Origin: Enterobacteriaceae bacterium LSJC7
GTDB lineage: Bacteria > Pseudomonadota > Gammaproteobacteria > Enterobacterales > Enterobacteriaceae
NCBI GenBank assembly: GCA_000302695.1
Contig: AMFN01000014.1
Span: 186,001 to 250,000 of the forward strand
Direction of reading: 5' to 3'
DNA: 64,000 nt
The notes under the pieces are model-generated. The model made no database searches, was not told where the DNA came from, and worked only from the letters and a program-made list of their open reading frames with translations. Made by a program: the position numbers and the translations under genes. Of this stretch, positions 18,379-30,234 are shown in pieces (the stretch's first letter is position 1; each line of letters opens with the position of its first letter).

Positions 18379-21267
18379 ATGCCTAATTGCAGCACCTGGT
18401 TTAAAGCCTTTTTCTTAATTTTTGCCCTCTGGGCGCCCTTAACTCAGGCAGACATGGGCTGGCAGCCTGTAGAGAAAACCATTCGTAAAAGTCAGCAAGA
18501 CCCGCGCGCTTATGAGGCCATCCGGCTGGATAACGGCATGGAAGTGCTGCTGGTTTCCGACCCGCAGGCGGTCAAATCACTGGCAGCCCTGGTGGTGCCG
18601 GTCGGTTCGTTACAGGACCCCGACAGCCAGCAGGGACTTGCACATTATCTTGAGCACATGGTCCTGATGGGATCGAAAAAATACCCGGACCCGGAGGGGC
18701 TGGCCGAGTTTTTGAAAAAGCACGGCGGCAGCCACAACGCCAGCACAGCGGCCTACCGCACGGCCTATTATCTTGAAGTAGAAAACGACGCGCTGGAGCC
18801 AGCGGTAGACCGGCTGGCAGATGCGATTGCCCAGCCGAACCTTGCACCGGAATACGCCGAGCGTGAACGCAACGCGGTGAACGCAGAGCTGACGCTGGCG
18901 CGTGCGCGTGACGGTATGCGCATGGCGCAGGTCAGCGCCGAAACCATCAACCCGGCGCATCCTGGTGCACGTTTTTCCGGCGGTAACCTGGAAACCCTGA
19001 GCGATAAGCCAGGCAGCAAGCTTCATGACGCACTGCTGGCGTTTCGCCAGCAGTGGTACTCTGCCAATATCATGAAAGCGGTTATCTATGGCAACAAACC
19101 GCTGCCGGAACTGGCGCGCATTGCCGCTGGCACCTGGGGGCGCGTGCCGAACCACAATATCAAGGCGCCGGAAATCACCGTGCCGGTTGTCACCGACGCC
19201 CAGAAAGGGCAGATCATTCATTATGTCCCGGTGCTGCCGCGCAAAGTTGTGCGCGTTGAATTTCGTATTGATAACAACAGCGATAAATTTCGCAGCAAAA
19301 GCGATGAGCTTATCGGCTACCTGATTGGCAACCGCAGTGCCGACACCCTCTCTGACTGGCTGCAAAAGCAGGGGCTGGCCGAAAGCGTTAACGCCAGTTC
19401 TGACCCCATGGTTGCGGGCAACGGCGGCGTCTTTGTCATCTCTGTTTCCCTCACCGATAAAGGCCTGGCCCAGCGCGACCGCGTGGTGGCAGCGATTTTT
19501 AGTTACCTGAAACTGCTGCGTGAACAGGGCGTGGATAAGCGCTATTTCGATGAGTTATCGCATGTGCTGGACCTGGATTTCCGCTACCCGACCATTACCC
19601 GCGATATGGATTATGTGGAGTGGCTGGCTGACACTATGCTGCGTGTGCCGGTCGAGCATACGCTGGACGCGGTAAACATCGCTGACAAATATGACGCGCA
19701 GGAAATCAACGATCGCCTGGCGATGATGACGCCGCAGAATGCTCGCATCTGGTATATCAGCCCCGATGAGCCGCATAACAAAACTGCCTATTTTGTGGAT
19801 GCCCCTTATCAGGTGGAAAACATTACTGCGGCGATGCGCAATAAGTGGCACGGCGAGGCGCAGGGGATTCATTTACAGCTGCCTGCGCTTAATCCGTACA
19901 TTCCGGATAGCTTCACGCTAATTAAGCCCGATAAGACCTATAAACACCCTGAACTGCTGGTGGATGAGCCTGGGTTGCGTGCACTTTATATGCCGAGCGC
20001 GCGTTTTGCCGGTGAACCGCGTGCCGATATCACCGCCATTCTGCGCAACACCAGGGCGATGGACAGCGCCAGAAACCAGGTGTTGTTCGCGCTTAACGAC
20101 TATATGGCGGGCATTGCGCTCGATGAACTGAGTAACCAGGCCTCTGTAGGCGGTATTTCGTTTTCCACTAACGCCAACAACGGGCTGATGGTGAACGCCA
20201 GTGGCTATACTCAGCGCCTGCCGCAGCTTTTCAGCGAGTTGATTGACGGCTATTTCAACTACAAACCTGAGGCCGACTGGCTGGAGCAGGCTAAATCCTG
20301 GTACACGCGCATGCTGGATTCTGCCGGAAAAGGCAAAGCCTACGAGCAGGCGATAATGCCAGTACAAATGCTCTCACAGGTGCCTTACTTCCAGCGTGCC
20401 GATCGCCGCGCCCAGCTCTCTTCCATTACGCTTGATGAGGTGCTGCGCTATCGCGATATGCTGCGCCACAACGCAAAACCGGAGTTCCTGGTGCTGGGTA
20501 ATATCACACCACAGCAGGTGAAAACGCTGGCGGCGCAAACCCGCGACAAGCTTGACGCGAAAGGCGATGAGTGGTGTCGCACCAAAGATGTGCTGGTCAA
20601 TAAAAAGCAGGGCATTCTGGTTGAGAAGCCTGGCACCAGCACAGATTCGGCGCTGGCGGCGGCGTTTGTACCGATGGGTTATGATGAAACCACCAGCTCA
20701 GCACTAAGCTCGGTGCTGGCGCAGACCATTGCGCCCTGGTTTTATACGCAGTTGCGCACCCGCGAGCAGCTTGGCTATGCGGTGTTCTCTTTCCCGATGG
20801 CGGTAGGTCGCCAGTGGGGCATTGCCTTCCTGCTGCAAAGCAGCGATAAACAGCCTGCGGCACTGTGGGCACGTTATCAGGCCTTCTTCCCGACCATCGA
20901 AAAACAGCTGCGTGAGATGACGCCTGATGAATTCAGGCAGATAAAACAGGGTGTGATCGGTGAGATGATGCAGGCACCACAAACGCTCAGTGAAGAGGCT
21001 ACGCGCTTTAGCAAAGATTTTGGTCGCGCAAATCTGAAGTTTGATTCTCGCGAAAAAGTGATTGCTGCTATCAAAACGCTTACACAGCAGCAGCTGGTGG
21101 ATTTTTTCCACCAGGCTGTGATAGCGCAAAGCGGCATGTCTATCCTGTCGCAGGTTGCCGGTAGCCAGGGTGGAAAAATGCAGTACGCCAGACCTGAGGG
21201 ATGGCGACTTGAAAATGATATCAGTGCGCTACAGCAATCCATGCCGTTGGTCAGTGAGAAACCATGA
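18379..21267 (+). CDS. ptrA: Pitrilysin (protease III) PtrA
   Basis: Periplasmic zinc metalloprotease of the insulinase (M16A) family, 962 aa, the same length as E. coli. An N-terminal signal peptide ends near ALWAPLTQA. The inverted zinc motif HYLEH with the downstream NAVNAEL glutamate is visible in the first M16 domain; three inactive M16-like domains follow. It degrades small peptides. Sitting between recC and recB is a conserved oddity with no known functional link. Its stop overlaps the recB start as ATGA, so recB translation is coupled to ptrA. Confidence 0.97.
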   Translation: MPNCSTWFKAFFLIFALWAPLTQADMGWQPVEKTIRKSQQDPRAYEAIRLDNGMEVLLVSDPQAVKSLAALVVPVGSLQDPDSQQGLAHYLEHMVLMGSKKYPDPEGLAEFLKKHGGSHNASTAAYRTAYYLEVENDALEPAVDRLADAIAQPNLAPEYAERERNAVNAELTLARARDGMRMAQVSAETINPAHPGARFSGGNLETLSDKPGSKLHDALLAFRQQWYSANIMKAVIYGNKPLPELARIAAGTWGRVPNHNIKAPEITVPVVTDAQKGQIIHYVPVLPRKVVRVEFRIDNNSDKFRSKSDELIGYLIGNRSADTLSDWLQKQGLAESVNASSDPMVAGNGGVFVISVSLTDKGLAQRDRVVAAIFSYLKLLREQGVDKRYFDELSHVLDLDFRYPTITRDMDYVEWLADTMLRVPVEHTLDAVNIADKYDAQEINDRLAMMTPQNARIWYISPDEPHNKTAYFVDAPYQVENITAAMRNKWHGEAQGIHLQLPALNPYIPDSFTLIKPDKTYKHPELLVDEPGLRALYMPSARFAGEPRADITAILRNTRAMDSARNQVLFALNDYMAGIALDELSNQASVGGISFSTNANNGLMVNASGYTQRLPQLFSELIDGYFNYKPEADWLEQAKSWYTRMLDSAGKGKAYEQAIMPVQMLSQVPYFQRADRRAQLSSITLDEVLRYRDMLRHNAKPEFLVLGNITPQQVKTLAAQTRDKLDAKGDEWCRTKDVLVNKKQGILVEKPGTSTDSALAAAFVPMGYDETTSSALSSVLAQTIAPWFYTQLRTREQLGYAVFSFPMAVGRQWGIAFLLQSSDKQPAALWARYQAFFPTIEKQLREMTPDEFRQIKQGVIGEMMQAPQTLSEEATRFSKDFGRANLKFDSREKVIAAIKTLTQQQLVDFFHQAVIAQSGMSILSQVAGSQGGKMQYARPEGWRLENDISALQQSMPLVSEKP

Positions 21268-24200
21268 GTGAGGCCGACGCCCAGCCGCTTGACCCGCTCA
21301 GCCTGCCGCTTTCGGGCGAGCGGCTGATTGAGGCATCTGCGGGAACAGGAAAAACCTTCACCATTGCTGCGCTGTACCTGCGTCTGCTGCTGGGGCTGGG
21401 AGGAGAGAGCTCCTTCCCGCGCCCGCTCGGCGTAGAAGAACTGCTGGTGGTGACCTTCACCGAAGCCGCGACCGAAGAGCTGCGCGGGCGCATCCGGGCG
21501 CGAATCCATGAGCTGCGTATCGCCTGCATTCGCGGGCGTACCGACGACCCGCTGTTAAAACGCCTGCTCGACGATATCCCCGATTTGCGTCAGGCGGCAC
21601 AGGTGCTGTTGCTGGCAGAGCGCCAGATGGACAACGCGGCCATATTTACCATTCATGGTTTTTGCCAGCGCATGCTTAGCCTGAACGCCTTTGAGTCCGG
21701 GATGCTGTTTGAGCAGCGGTTGCTCGAAGATGAAAGCCAGCTGCGCCAGCAGGCGTGTGCAGATTTCTGGCGTCGTCACTGTTACCCACTTACACGCCCG
21801 GTGGCACAGGCGGTGAGCGAAATGTGGTCCGGGCCAGAGGCGCTGCTGCGCGACATTTACGCCTGGTTGCAGGGCGAAGCGCCGCTGCTGCGTCAGCCAC
21901 CGGATAAGGAAGAAACGCTCCAGCAGCGCCATGATGCGATTGTCGCACGCATTGACCATATCAAAGCTCAGTGGCGCGCGGCGGCCTCAGAACTGGAGGC
22001 GCTGATTGCGGCTTCCGGCGTTGATAAGCGCAGCTTCAGCAGCAAGAATCTGCCTGCCTGGCTTGAGAAAGTGGGCGAATGGGCCGCGCTTGAAACCACC
22101 ACCTACCAGCTGCCCGATGCGCTGGCGAAGTTTGCGCAATCTTTTCTTAGTGAAAAAACCAAAAAGGGCGAGCCGCCGCGCCACCCGCTGTTTGACGCTA
22201 TCGACGCGCTGCTGGCCGAGCCGCTCACGTTGCGTGATTTGGTGATTGCACGCGCGATTGTTGAGATTCGTGACAGCGTAGCGAAAGAGAAGCAGCGGCG
22301 CGGTGAGCTTGGCTTTGACGATATGTTAAGCCGCCTGGACATTGCGCTGCGCCAGCCTGGTGCCGAGCAGCTTGCCGCCGCCATTCGCCGACGTTTCCCG
22401 GTTGCCATGATTGACGAATTTCAGGATACCGACCCGCAGCAGTACCGCATTTTTCGCCGTATCTGGCTCAATCAGCCGGATACGGCGCTGTTGCTGATTG
22501 GGGATCCTAAGCAGGCGATTTACGCCTTTCGTGGTGCGGATATCTTCACCTATATGCGCGCACGCGCAGAGGTAAGCGCCCACTACACGCTGAATACCAA
22601 CTGGCGCTCGGCACCCGGTGTGGTCGCGAGCGTTAACGCGCTGTTTGCTCACCAGAGCAACCCGTTTTTGTTTCGTCAGATCCCTTTTTTGCCGGTAAAT
22701 CCTGCGCCGCATAATGCGCACATGCGTTTTACCGTAGACGGTATTGCACAGAAGCCCATGTCATTCTGGCTGGCAGCGGGCGAAGGAGCGAGCGTAAGTG
22801 ATTACCAACAAATAATGGCGCACCGCTGTGCAAGGCAGATAAGAGACTGGCTGGAGGCCGGGCAGCGCGGTTCGGCGCTGCTGTGGCGCGGTGAGTCAGC
22901 ACGCCCGGTACAGGCCAGTGATATCACCATTCTGGTGCGCAGCCGTGGTGAGGCTGCGGTGGTGCGTGAGGCGCTTGCGGCACTGAACATTCCCTCTGTG
23001 TATCTCTCCAATCGCGACAGCGTGTTTGCCACCCAGGAAGCGCGCGAGCTTTTATGGTTATTGCAGGCGGTGCTGGCTCCCGGCCAGGAAAGCGCGCTGC
23101 GCAGCGCTATGGCAACCAGCATTCTTGGTCTGGACGCGCAGGTATTAGATGCGCTTAACCAGGATGAAGTGGCCTGGGATGCGCTGGTTGAAGAGTTTGA
23201 CGGTTACCGCCAGCGCTGGCTGCGCCGGGGAGTGATGCCCATGATCCGCAAGATGATGGCAACGCGCGGCGTGGCTGAAAGCTTGCTCGCCTCTCCAGGC
23301 GGTGAGCGTCGCCTGACGGATGTGCTGCACCTGAGCGAGTTGTTACAGGAGGCAGCGGCAACCCTCGACAGCGAACATGCGCTGGTGCGCTGGCTGGCGC
23401 AAAACATTGCCGAGCCGGACAGCAACGCCTCTTCCCAGCAGCTGCGCCTGGAAAGCGACAGGCACCTGGTGCAGGTGGTGACCATCCATAAATCGAAAGG
23501 GCTGGAGTACTCGCTGGTTTGCCTGCCCTTTATTGCCAGCTTTCGGGCTCAAAAACAGGCGCTTTATCACGACCGCAGCACCTTTGAAACACTGCTCGAT
23601 CTCAGTAACGATGCCGAAAGCCTTGGGCTTGCCGAAGAAGAGCGCCTGGCAGAAGACCTGCGTTTGCTGTACGTGGCACTGACACGCGCTATCTGGCACG
23701 TAAGTGTTGGTATTGCGCCGCTGTTTCGCGGCAGTCGGACAAAGAAAGGCGACACGGATTTGCATCTGAGCGCGATTGGCTGGCTGCTCCAGCGCGGTGA
23801 GGCTATGGAGGCCGCTCAACTGCATGAGGCACTGGCGCGTTTTTGTGGTGACGACATGCTGCTGGAGGTTGTTGAGCCAGGCGAGGGCGACCAGCGCCCC
23901 TGGGCGCCAACACTTGCGCCCGCCCGCGCCCTGGCAGCACGCGTCATGGCGCAACCGCTGCGTGATGACTGGCGGGTGACCAGCTACTCTGGTTTGCAGC
24001 GCCACGGCGGCAGTACGGCGCAGGATTTGCTGCCGCGGCTGGATATTGACGCGGCGGGGGCGGGCGAAAGCTTAAGTGAACCCTCGCTTACGCCGCATAC
24101 CTTCCCACGCGGCGCATCACCGGGAACGTTTTTGCATAGCTTATTTGAGCAACTGGAGTTTACGCAGCCGATTGACGCGTGCTGGATGACTGAGCAACTT

Positions 24201-24812
24201 CAGCGTGGCGGTTTTGATGAGGCCTGGCAGCCGACGCTGAGTGCCTGGTTAAACCAGATTCTGGCGGCACCGCTTAACGACAGCGGTGTATCGCTTGGCA
24301 AGCTCAGAGCCAAAGACCGTCAGGTGGAGATGGCGTTTTACCTGCCAATAGACGCCATGCTGTCACCGCAGGCCGTGGACGCGCTCACCCACCGCTACGA
24401 CCCGCTGTCGGCACAGTGCCCGCCGCTGGATTTTCATCGTCTGCGCGGCATGCTTAAAGGCTTTATCGACCTGGTGTTCCGCTGGCAGGGGCGCTACTAC
24501 CTGCTCGATTATAAATCCAACTGGCTGGGTGAAGGCAGCGAGGCCTACACGCCAGCGGCGATGGAAAAAGCCATGTGCCAGCATCGTTATGATCTGCAAT
24601 ACCAGCTTTACAGCCTGGCGCTGCACCGTTACCTGCGCCATCGCATTACGGATTACGACTACGAGCGCCATTTCGGCGGTGTCATCTACCTGTTTTTACG
24701 CGGCGTTGAAGGCAATGGCTCCGGGCAGGGGATCTTCAGCACGCGCCCCGACCCGGCGCTGATTGCCGGGCTGGATACGCTGTTTGCAGGCGAAGAGGAG
24801 CCGAGCGTATGA
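21264..24812 (+). CDS. recB: Exodeoxyribonuclease V beta subunit RecB
   Basis: 1182-aa 3'-5' SF1 helicase and nuclease of RecBCD that also loads RecA after Chi. Walker A is [10 protein letters not shown] (AGTGKT at 26-31). The Walker B/helicase II block is [13 protein letters not shown], with [14 protein letters not shown] downstream. The helicase V/VI region has [10 protein letters not shown] and LLYVALTRA. The C-terminal nuclease motif is D1082-Y-K1084 in [10 protein letters not shown]. The ATGA overlaps with ptrA and recD show tight translational coupling. Confidence 0.98.
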   Translation: MSEADAQPLDPLSLPLSGERLIEASAGTGKTFTIAALYLRLLLGLGGESSFPRPLGVEELLVVTFTEAATEELRGRIRARIHELRIACIRGRTDDPLLKRLLDDIPDLRQAAQVLLLAERQMDNAAIFTIHGFCQRMLSLNAFESGMLFEQRLLEDESQLRQQACADFWRRHCYPLTRPVAQAVSEMWSGPEALLRDIYAWLQGEAPLLRQPPDKEETLQQRHDAIVARIDHIKAQWRAAASELEALIAASGVDKRSFSSKNLPAWLEKVGEWAALETTTYQLPDALAKFAQSFLSEKTKKGEPPRHPLFDAIDALLAEPLTLRDLVIARAIVEIRDSVAKEKQRRGELGFDDMLSRLDIALRQPGAEQLAAAIRRRFPVAMIDEFQDTDPQQYRIFRRIWLNQPDTALLLIGDPKQAIYAFRGADIFTYMRARAEVSAHYTLNTNWRSAPGVVASVNALFAHQSNPFLFRQIPFLPVNPAPHNAHMRFTVDGIAQKPMSFWLAAGEGASVSDYQQIMAHRCARQIRDWLEAGQRGSALLWRGESARPVQASDITILVRSRGEAAVVREALAALNIPSVYLSNRDSVFATQEARELLWLLQAVLAPGQESALRSAMATSILGLDAQVLDALNQDEVAWDALVEEFDGYRQRWLRRGVMPMIRKMMATRGVAESLLASPGGERRLTDVLHLSELLQEAAATLDSEHALVRWLAQNIAEPDSNASSQQLRLESDRHLVQVVTIHKSKGLEYSLVCLPFIASFRAQKQALYHDRSTFETLLDLSNDAESLGLAEEERLAEDLRLLYVALTRAIWHVSVGIAPLFRGSRTKKGDTDLHLSAIGWLLQRGEAMEAAQLHEALARFCGDDMLLEVVEPGEGDQRPWAPTLAPARALAARVMAQPLRDDWRVTSYSGLQRHGGSTAQDLLPRLDIDAAGAGESLSEPSLTPHTFPRGASPGTFLHSLFEQLEFTQPIDACWMTEQLQRGGFDEAWQPTLSAWLNQILAAPLNDSGVSLGKLRAKDRQVEMAFYLPIDAMLSPQAVDALTHRYDPLSAQCPPLDFHRLRGMLKGFIDLVFRWQGRYYLLDYKSNWLGEGSEAYTPAAMEKAMCQHRYDLQYQLYSLALHRYLRHRITDYDYERHFGGVIYLFLRGVEGNGSGQGIFSTRPDPALIAGLDTLFAGEEEPSV

Positions 24813-26671
24813 CAATGACTGCATTACTGGAACAGGCGGTGGCGCACAAGCTGTTGCGCCCGCTCGACGTTCGCTTCGCTCTGACGCTGGTGAGTGAAGA
24901 GGTTCCTGCTGCTGTGCTTGCCGCTGCGCTACTGAGCCGTGATGCCGGGGAAGGCCACGTGTGCCTGCCGCTGGCACGCCTGGTGCCAGCGTGTTGTTTT
25001 CCGGCTCGCCATGAGGCGCTGGCGCATGCGCTGTTTACGGCGGCGGGGGCGCCTCAGTGCTGGCGCGACGTGCTGCTGAGTTCGTCGGCCATCAGCGAAG
25101 GCGAGGGGGCAACACCGATAAAACTGGTCGGTGAGCGCCTGTACCTCAACCGCATGTGGTGCAACGAGCAGGCGGTGGCGGCATTCTTTCGCGATGAGAA
25201 CCGCGCCATTGAGCATGATGAAGCGCAACTGCGAGCTGTGCTCGACGGCTTGTTTGCGCCCGTTGAAGGCATTGACTGGCAAAAAGTGGCTGGCGCAGTG
25301 GCGCTCACGCGCCGTATCGCCGTGATTTCTGGTGGGCCGGGCACCGGCAAAACCACCACGGTGGCAAAGCTGCTGGCCGCCCTGGTGCAGCTCGAGGAAG
25401 AAAACCAGCCACGGATTCGGCTTGCTGCACCAACGGGGAAAGCAGCGGCGCGGCTTACAGAGTCGTTAGGAGGGGCGCTGGCGCGCCTGCCGCTGACGGA
25501 CGGGCAAAAGGCGCTGCTGCCGGAAGAGGCCTGTACGCTGCACCGTCTGCTGGGGGTGCAACCGGGCAGCCAGCGCCTGCGTTATCATGCCGACAATCCG
25601 CTGCATCTCGATGTGTTGGTGGTTGATGAAGCATCCATGGTAGACCTGCCGATGATGGCACGCCTGGTGGCGGCATTACCGGCACGCGCGCGGATTATTT
25701 TTCTTGGTGACCGCGACCAGCTTGCCTCTGTGGAGGCGGGCGCAGTGCTGGGCGACATCTGTCAGTTTGTGAGCCAGGGCTACAGCCGTGAACGCGCAGC
25801 CGAGCTATCGCGCCTGACCGGTTGTGAGGTTGAGGCGGGGGAAGAGGGCGGCGCACAACAGCTTCGTGACGGTCTGTGCCTGCTGCGCAAAAGCTACCGC
25901 TTTGGCAGTGATTCCGGCATTGGGCAACTGGCGGCGGCGGTCAACCACAGCGATACACACCGGGCGCTGGCGCTATGCCGTGCGTCGTTTGCGGATATTG
26001 TCAGTCATCCAATGAACGACCAGGCCGATTATGTGGCAATGATTGAAGGCGCGCAGAAAGGCTATACGCGTTATCTTGAGCTTATACGCCAGCTTGACGC
26101 CGAGCCTGCCCAGATACTGAGCGCATTTGGTGACTACCAGCTGTTGTGCGCACTGCGCGAAGGGCCGTTTGGCGTGAGCGGACTTAATGAGCGTCTGGAG
26201 CAGTCGCTGATGCAGCGCCGCCTGATTGCGCGGCCAGACAACCTGTCGCGCTGGTATCACGGCCGTCCAGTCATGATTACGCGCAACGACAGCGCGTTGG
26301 GCCTGTTTAATGGCGATATCGGTATTGCGCTGCGCCAGCGCGATGAACTGCGGGTGTGGTTCCCGATGCCTGACGGGACGCTTAAGTCAGTGCAGCCAAG
26401 CCGCCTGCCGGAGCATGAAACGGCGTGGGCGATGACCGTGCATAAATCCCAGGGCTCCGAGTTCGATCACGCGGCGCTGGTATTGCCCGGTGAGTTTGTC
26501 CCGCTGATTACCCGCGAACTGGTGTATACCGCAATAACCCGTGCGCGTAAGCAGCTTTCGCTTTACGCGCAACCTCGCGTGCTGGAACTGGCGATTGCCA
26601 CCGGTACTGAGCGGCGCAGCGGGTTATCAACGCAGTTTGCGGGCGTGATGGGCGCGGTTGGGCAGGACTAA
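24809..26671 (+). CDS. recD: Exodeoxyribonuclease V alpha subunit RecD
   Basis: 620-aa 5'-3' SF1B helicase of RecBCD, slightly longer than the 608-aa E. coli protein. Walker A is [11 protein letters not shown] with Lys181. Later motifs are [32 protein letters not shown] and [12 protein letters not shown]. Its start overlaps the recB stop as ATGA. The N-terminal 110 residues, which contact RecC, are the most divergent part. It is the last gene of the recC-ptrA-recB-recD operon, and no obvious intrinsic terminator follows in the 224 nt before the convergent argA. Confidence 0.97.
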   Translation: MTMTALLEQAVAHKLLRPLDVRFALTLVSEEVPAAVLAAALLSRDAGEGHVCLPLARLVPACCFPARHEALAHALFTAAGAPQCWRDVLLSSSAISEGEGATPIKLVGERLYLNRMWCNEQAVAAFFRDENRAIEHDEAQLRAVLDGLFAPVEGIDWQKVAGAVALTRRIAVISGGPGTGKTTTVAKLLAALVQLEEENQPRIRLAAPTGKAAARLTESLGGALARLPLTDGQKALLPEEACTLHRLLGVQPGSQRLRYHADNPLHLDVLVVDEASMVDLPMMARLVAALPARARIIFLGDRDQLASVEAGAVLGDICQFVSQGYSRERAAELSRLTGCEVEAGEEGGAQQLRDGLCLLRKSYRFGSDSGIGQLAAAVNHSDTHRALALCRASFADIVSHPMNDQADYVAMIEGAQKGYTRYLELIRQLDAEPAQILSAFGDYQLLCALREGPFGVSGLNERLEQSLMQRRLIARPDNLSRWYHGRPVMITRNDSALGLFNGDIGIALRQRDELRVWFPMPDGTLKSVQPSRLPEHETAWAMTVHKSQGSEFDHAALVLPGEFVPLITRELVYTAITRARKQLSLYAQPRVLELAIATGTERRSGLSTQFAGVMGAVGQD

Positions 26672-26895
26672 ACGCGACGGGCGCGCGCTGGGTTTATCGG
26701 TCATCATCGCGCCAGGAGGAAGGCTCCTGTCGGCGTGGTTGTAATGGCCAGAGGCTGAGAGGCGTAGTGAGGAGCGCTACAGGTAATATCACCTGGTATC
26801 AACCCACGGCCCGGTAAGCGGGCTGTACGTGCGAAAGAAAAGCCAGGGCACGGCGGCGTGCTGTCGCTATCGCGCCCTGAGCTACGGGCACTGGC

Positions 26896-28227
26896 TTAGC
26901 TCAAATCGGCCATCAGTACCTTCGAGCGGCGCTGGTAGTTGTACATCTGTTTTTTACTTTCTGGCAGTAGCTCAACATCTACCGGCATAAATCCACGCTC
27001 CTGGAACCAGTGAATGCTGCGTGTGGTGAGCACAAACAGGCGCGTCAGCCCCATCTGTTTTGCCTGAGAGGCGATACGGTTAAGCAGTTCTTCACCGCGC
27101 GACGAACTGCGGTAGTCCGGGTGCACCGCCACGCAGGCCATTTCGCCAATCTTCTCTTCGGCAAAAGGATACAGCGCGGCGCAGGCGATAGTCAGGTTAT
27201 CGCGCTCGATAATGGTGAACTTATCGATTTCCATTTCCAGCTGCTCGCGTGAGCGACGCACCAGAATGCCCTGCTGCTCCAGCGGGCGAATCAGCTCCAG
27301 AATGCCGCCAATATCGTTAATGGTGGCGCGGCGAATCTGCTCGGCGCTTTCCATCACAATCTGGGTACCGATACCGTCGCGCGAGAACAGTTCCTGGAGC
27401 AGTGCGCCGTCTTCGCGGTAGCTGATAAGGTGACAGCGACGCACGCCGCTGCGACAGGCTTTCACTGCACCGCGTAAAAAGCGCACCGTACCTGAATGGT
27501 AATCACCCTCGGCTTCAAGTTCTTCTACGCGCTGCTGGGCAGCATTAGGGAACAACTCGGAGACGATATTGCCTTCGGCGTTGATAACGCCCTGTGAGGA
27601 GCAAAAGCCAATCATCTTTTCAGCCCGCAGCTTTGCGGCAAGCTGGGTGGCGATTTCTTCTGAGGTGAGGTTGAAACTTTCGCCGGTGACCGACACCGCG
27701 ACCGGCCCCAGCAGCACAATAGCACCGCTGTCGAGCTGGCGGTTAATCGCCTCTTCGTCAATACGGCGAATGCGCCCGCTGTGGCAATAGTCCACGCCAT
27801 CGTCCACGCCCAGAGGCTGGGAGATAATAAAGTTACCGCTTACCACGTTAATGTGTGCTCCCTGAAGTGGCGTGTTGCTAAGGCTCATCGACAGGCGAGC
27901 GGTAATTTCCAGCTGTAACATACCGGCGGCCTGCTTAACCAGTTCCAGTGCTCTGGCATCGGTCACGCGGGTGTGCTTGTGATAAACAGGCTCACAGTGG
28001 TGCTCAGCGAGGTTAGCGTCAATCTGCGGGCGTGCGCCATACACTACAACAAGGCGAATGCCCAGACTGTGTAAAAGCCCTATATCATTGACAATACTTG
28101 AGAAGTTTTCATCCTCAATGGCCTCGCCGCCTAACATAATGACAAACGTTTTGCCCCGGTGGGCGTTGATGTAGGGGACAGAGTGACGAAATCCTTCTAC
28201 CAGCTCTGTTTTGCGCTCCTTAACCAC
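26896..28227 (-). CDS. argA: N-acetylglutamate synthase ArgA
   Basis: First step of arginine biosynthesis, acetyl-CoA plus glutamate to N-acetylglutamate, feedback-inhibited by arginine. The 443 aa have an N-terminal amino-acid-kinase-like regulatory domain and a C-terminal GNAT acetyltransferase domain (about 295-443, with [20 protein letters not shown]). The start is GTG at 28225-28227 preceded by GCGAGGAAG, which gives the E. coli length. An ATG at 28245 in the same frame is not supported. Two ARG boxes lie directly upstream, so repression by ArgR-arginine is expected. Confidence 0.97.
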   Translation of the reverse strand: MVKERKTELVEGFRHSVPYINAHRGKTFVIMLGGEAIEDENFSSIVNDIGLLHSLGIRLVVVYGARPQIDANLAEHHCEPVYHKHTRVTDARALELVKQAAGMLQLEITARLSMSLSNTPLQGAHINVVSGNFIISQPLGVDDGVDYCHSGRIRRIDEEAINRQLDSGAIVLLGPVAVSVTGESFNLTSEEIATQLAAKLRAEKMIGFCSSQGVINAEGNIVSELFPNAAQQRVEELEAEGDYHSGTVRFLRGAVKACRSGVRRCHLISYREDGALLQELFSRDGIGTQIVMESAEQIRRATINDIGGILELIRPLEQQGILVRRSREQLEMEIDKFTIIERDNLTIACAALYPFAEEKIGEMACVAVHPDYRSSSRGEELLNRIASQAKQMGLTRLFVLTTRSIHWFQERGFMPVDVELLPESKKQMYNYQRRSKVLMADLS

Positions 28228-28240
28228 GGCACTTCCTCGC

Positions 28241-28275
28241 TGCATTTTTATTCGTAATTAATGTATTTTTATTCT
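28241..28275. promoter_or_regulatory. Tandem ARG boxes (ArgR operator) of argA
   Basis: Two near-identical AT-rich sites: TGCATTTTTATTCG at 28241-28254 and TGTATTTTTATTCT at 28262-28275. Each matches 12 of 14 core positions of the ArgR consensus TGAATWWWWATTCA. They are 21 nt centre to centre, the standard spacing for an ArgR hexamer across two 18-bp boxes. They lie 14-48 nt upstream of the argA start. Confidence 0.8.
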
Positions 28276-28445
28276 TTTCCGGCCGCGAGCGCAAGCGGCA
28301 ATTTCAGCTGTTTTTCACACAATAAGCGTATTTGTTATTGAATGTTTACCCTTCTATAGATGACAGCAGATAGCGCTTTCGCTAAAGTTTTCGGCTAAGA
28401 ATTTTTAAAATGCAGATATTGGTTCGCTTTTTGCTCGGGAGAAGC

Positions 28446-29696
28446 ATGTCGGGAGACCGTTTATTCAGCCGCCGCCGCTTGCTGCAGGGGGCGGGAGCCA
28501 TGTGGTTGTTGAGCGTAAGCCCGCTGGGGTTTGCCGCAACAAGTCAGGTGATTGCCGTGCGCGTGTGGCCAGCGTCGGCCTATACGCGCGTGACGCTGGA
28601 GTCCAGCCGCGAGCTTAAATATCGCCAGTTTGCGCTCAGTAACCCGGAGCGCGTGGTGGTGGATATTGAGGGCGTGCAGCTTAATTCGGTGCTCAAAGGG
28701 CTGGATAACCTGATACGTGCCGACGATCCGTACATCAAATCCGCGCGCGTTGGGCAGTTTGACCCGCAAACCGTGCGCCTGGTGTTTGAGCTGCGCCAGA
28801 ATGTTTCCCCGCATATGTTTGCGCTGGCGCCAGTGGCGGAATTTAAAGACCGCCTGGTGATGGATCTCTATCCGGCTAACGCGGCCAACGAGCAGGACCC
28901 CTTGATGGCGCTGCTTGAGGATTACAATAAAGGCACGCTGGATAAGCAAAGCGTTCAGCAAAATCAGGGACCGCAGCCGGGCAGGGCCGGGCGCGACAGA
29001 CCCGTCGTTATCATGCTTGACCCCGGCCACGGCGGTGAAGATCCCGGTGCTATTGGCAAATATAAAACCCATGAAAAAGACGTGGTGTTGCAGATTGCCC
29101 GCCGCCTGAAAGCGCTGATTGATAAAGAGTCCAACATGAAAGCGTATATGACGCGCAACGAGGATATCTTTATTCCGCTGGGCGTGCGCGTGGCGAAGGC
29201 GCGTAAACAGCGTGCGGATCTGTTTGTCTCGATTCACGCCGATGCCTTTACCGACCGCTCGGCGCACGGCTCCTCGGTGTTTGCGCTGTCAACCAAAGGG
29301 GCGACCAGTACTGCGGCGAAGTATCTGGCACAAACCCAGAACGCCGCTGACCTGATTGGCGGCGTGGGAAAAAGCGGCGACCGCTATCTCGATCACACCA
29401 TGTTCGATATGGTGCAGTCGTTGACCATTAGCGACAGCCTGGCGTTTGGTAAAGCGGTGCTCACCCATATGGGTAACATCAACCGCTTGCATAAGCCGCG
29501 TGTGGAACAGGCGGGGTTTGCCGTACTTAAGGCACCGGATATCCCGTCAATTCTGGTTGAGACGGCGTTTATCAGCAATGTGGATGAAGAGCGCAAGCTG
29601 CGTACAGCGGCGTTTCAGCAGAAGGTGGCAGAATCAATTCTTAAAGGCATTCGCGCCTATTTTGCCAGTGATGCGATGCTGGCGCGGCGCGGCTAG
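28446..29696 (+). CDS. amiC: N-acetylmuramoyl-L-alanine amidase AmiC
   Basis: Periplasmic zinc amidase of 416 aa that cleaves septal peptidoglycan during daughter-cell separation, activated by NlpD. The N-terminus carries a twin-arginine signal ([17 protein letters not shown]). It is followed by an AMIN domain for septal targeting (about 35-150) and the Amidase_3 domain with the zinc-binding [11 protein letters not shown] and the late LVETAFISN glutamate. ATG 28446 was chosen over 28410 since it puts the Tat motif at the N-terminus and agrees with the family. It is divergent from argA. Confidence 0.96.
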   Translation: MSGDRLFSRRRLLQGAGAMWLLSVSPLGFAATSQVIAVRVWPASAYTRVTLESSRELKYRQFALSNPERVVVDIEGVQLNSVLKGLDNLIRADDPYIKSARVGQFDPQTVRLVFELRQNVSPHMFALAPVAEFKDRLVMDLYPANAANEQDPLMALLEDYNKGTLDKQSVQQNQGPQPGRAGRDRPVVIMLDPGHGGEDPGAIGKYKTHEKDVVLQIARRLKALIDKESNMKAYMTRNEDIFIPLGVRVAKARKQRADLFVSIHADAFTDRSAHGSSVFALSTKGATSTAAKYLAQTQNAADLIGGVGKSGDRYLDHTMFDMVQSLTISDSLAFGKAVLTHMGNINRLHKPRVEQAGFAVLKAPDIPSILVETAFISNVDEERKLRTAAFQQKVAESILKGIRAYFASDAMLARRG

Positions 29697-29713
29697 TTGT
29701 AAAGTATCAATCA

Positions 29714-29735
29714 GCGCCCTGCGGGGCGTTTTTTT
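29714..29735 (+). terminator. Terminator of amiC
   Basis: Short GC stem CGCCC-TGCG-GGGCG followed by seven T, 17 nt after the amiC stop. Confidence 0.8.
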
Positions 29736-29776
29736 ATGGGAGCTGGGATCAGGTAGGGATGATGGAAAGCCAGAAA

Positions 29777-29800
29777 CAAAAAAACACCCGTCAGGGTGTT
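29777..29800 (-). terminator. Terminator of the initiator tRNA pair
   Basis: Read on the minus strand: AACACCC-TGAC-GGGTGTT followed by TTTTT. It lies 10 nt beyond the 3' end of the second tRNA gene. Confidence 0.8.
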
Positions 29801-29810
29801 CATTTTGTAT

Positions 29811-29887
<77 letters not shown>

Positions 29888-29947
29888 TCCGTCTTTCTAC
29901 TTCTTGGTAGAAACTTTTCACATTGTTGCGCCCTAAGGCGACTTAAT

Positions 29948-30024
<77 letters not shown>

Positions 30025-30037
30025 TCCGTGGATGCGC

Positions 30038-30065
30038 ACTATACTCTCCAGGAGATTTCATGCAA
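30038..30065 (-). promoter_or_regulatory. Promoter of the initiator tRNA genes
   Basis: On the minus strand, -35 TTGCAT (30060-30065), a 16-nt spacer and -10 TATAGT (30038-30043), followed by GCGCATCC, a G/C-rich discriminator typical of stringently controlled stable-RNA promoters. The first tRNA starts about 14 nt downstream of the -10. Confidence 0.75.
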
Positions 30066-30234
30066 CCCCTTTTTTACAATAAGTCAGTATTTTTGAAAAT
30101 GACCGGTTAATAATCCACCGATGGTGTGGTTTTTGTGCAGAATCAGCGCCGTGGGAAGGTCTGTGCATTTAAATAAGCCGAGGCGTTTGCTATCTTGCCG
30201 CATCAAGCCGCGTTAACGAAAAAGAAGAGAAGAG

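Noticed and set aside
18610-19365. 251-codon minus-strand open frame inside ptrA
   Set aside because: Shadow of ptrA; composition is that of a complemented coding frame.
26672-26895. Possible REP-like element or small RNA between recD and argA
   Set aside because: Only weak imperfect hairpins such as GGAG...CTCC are seen; no conserved REP motif and no T run.
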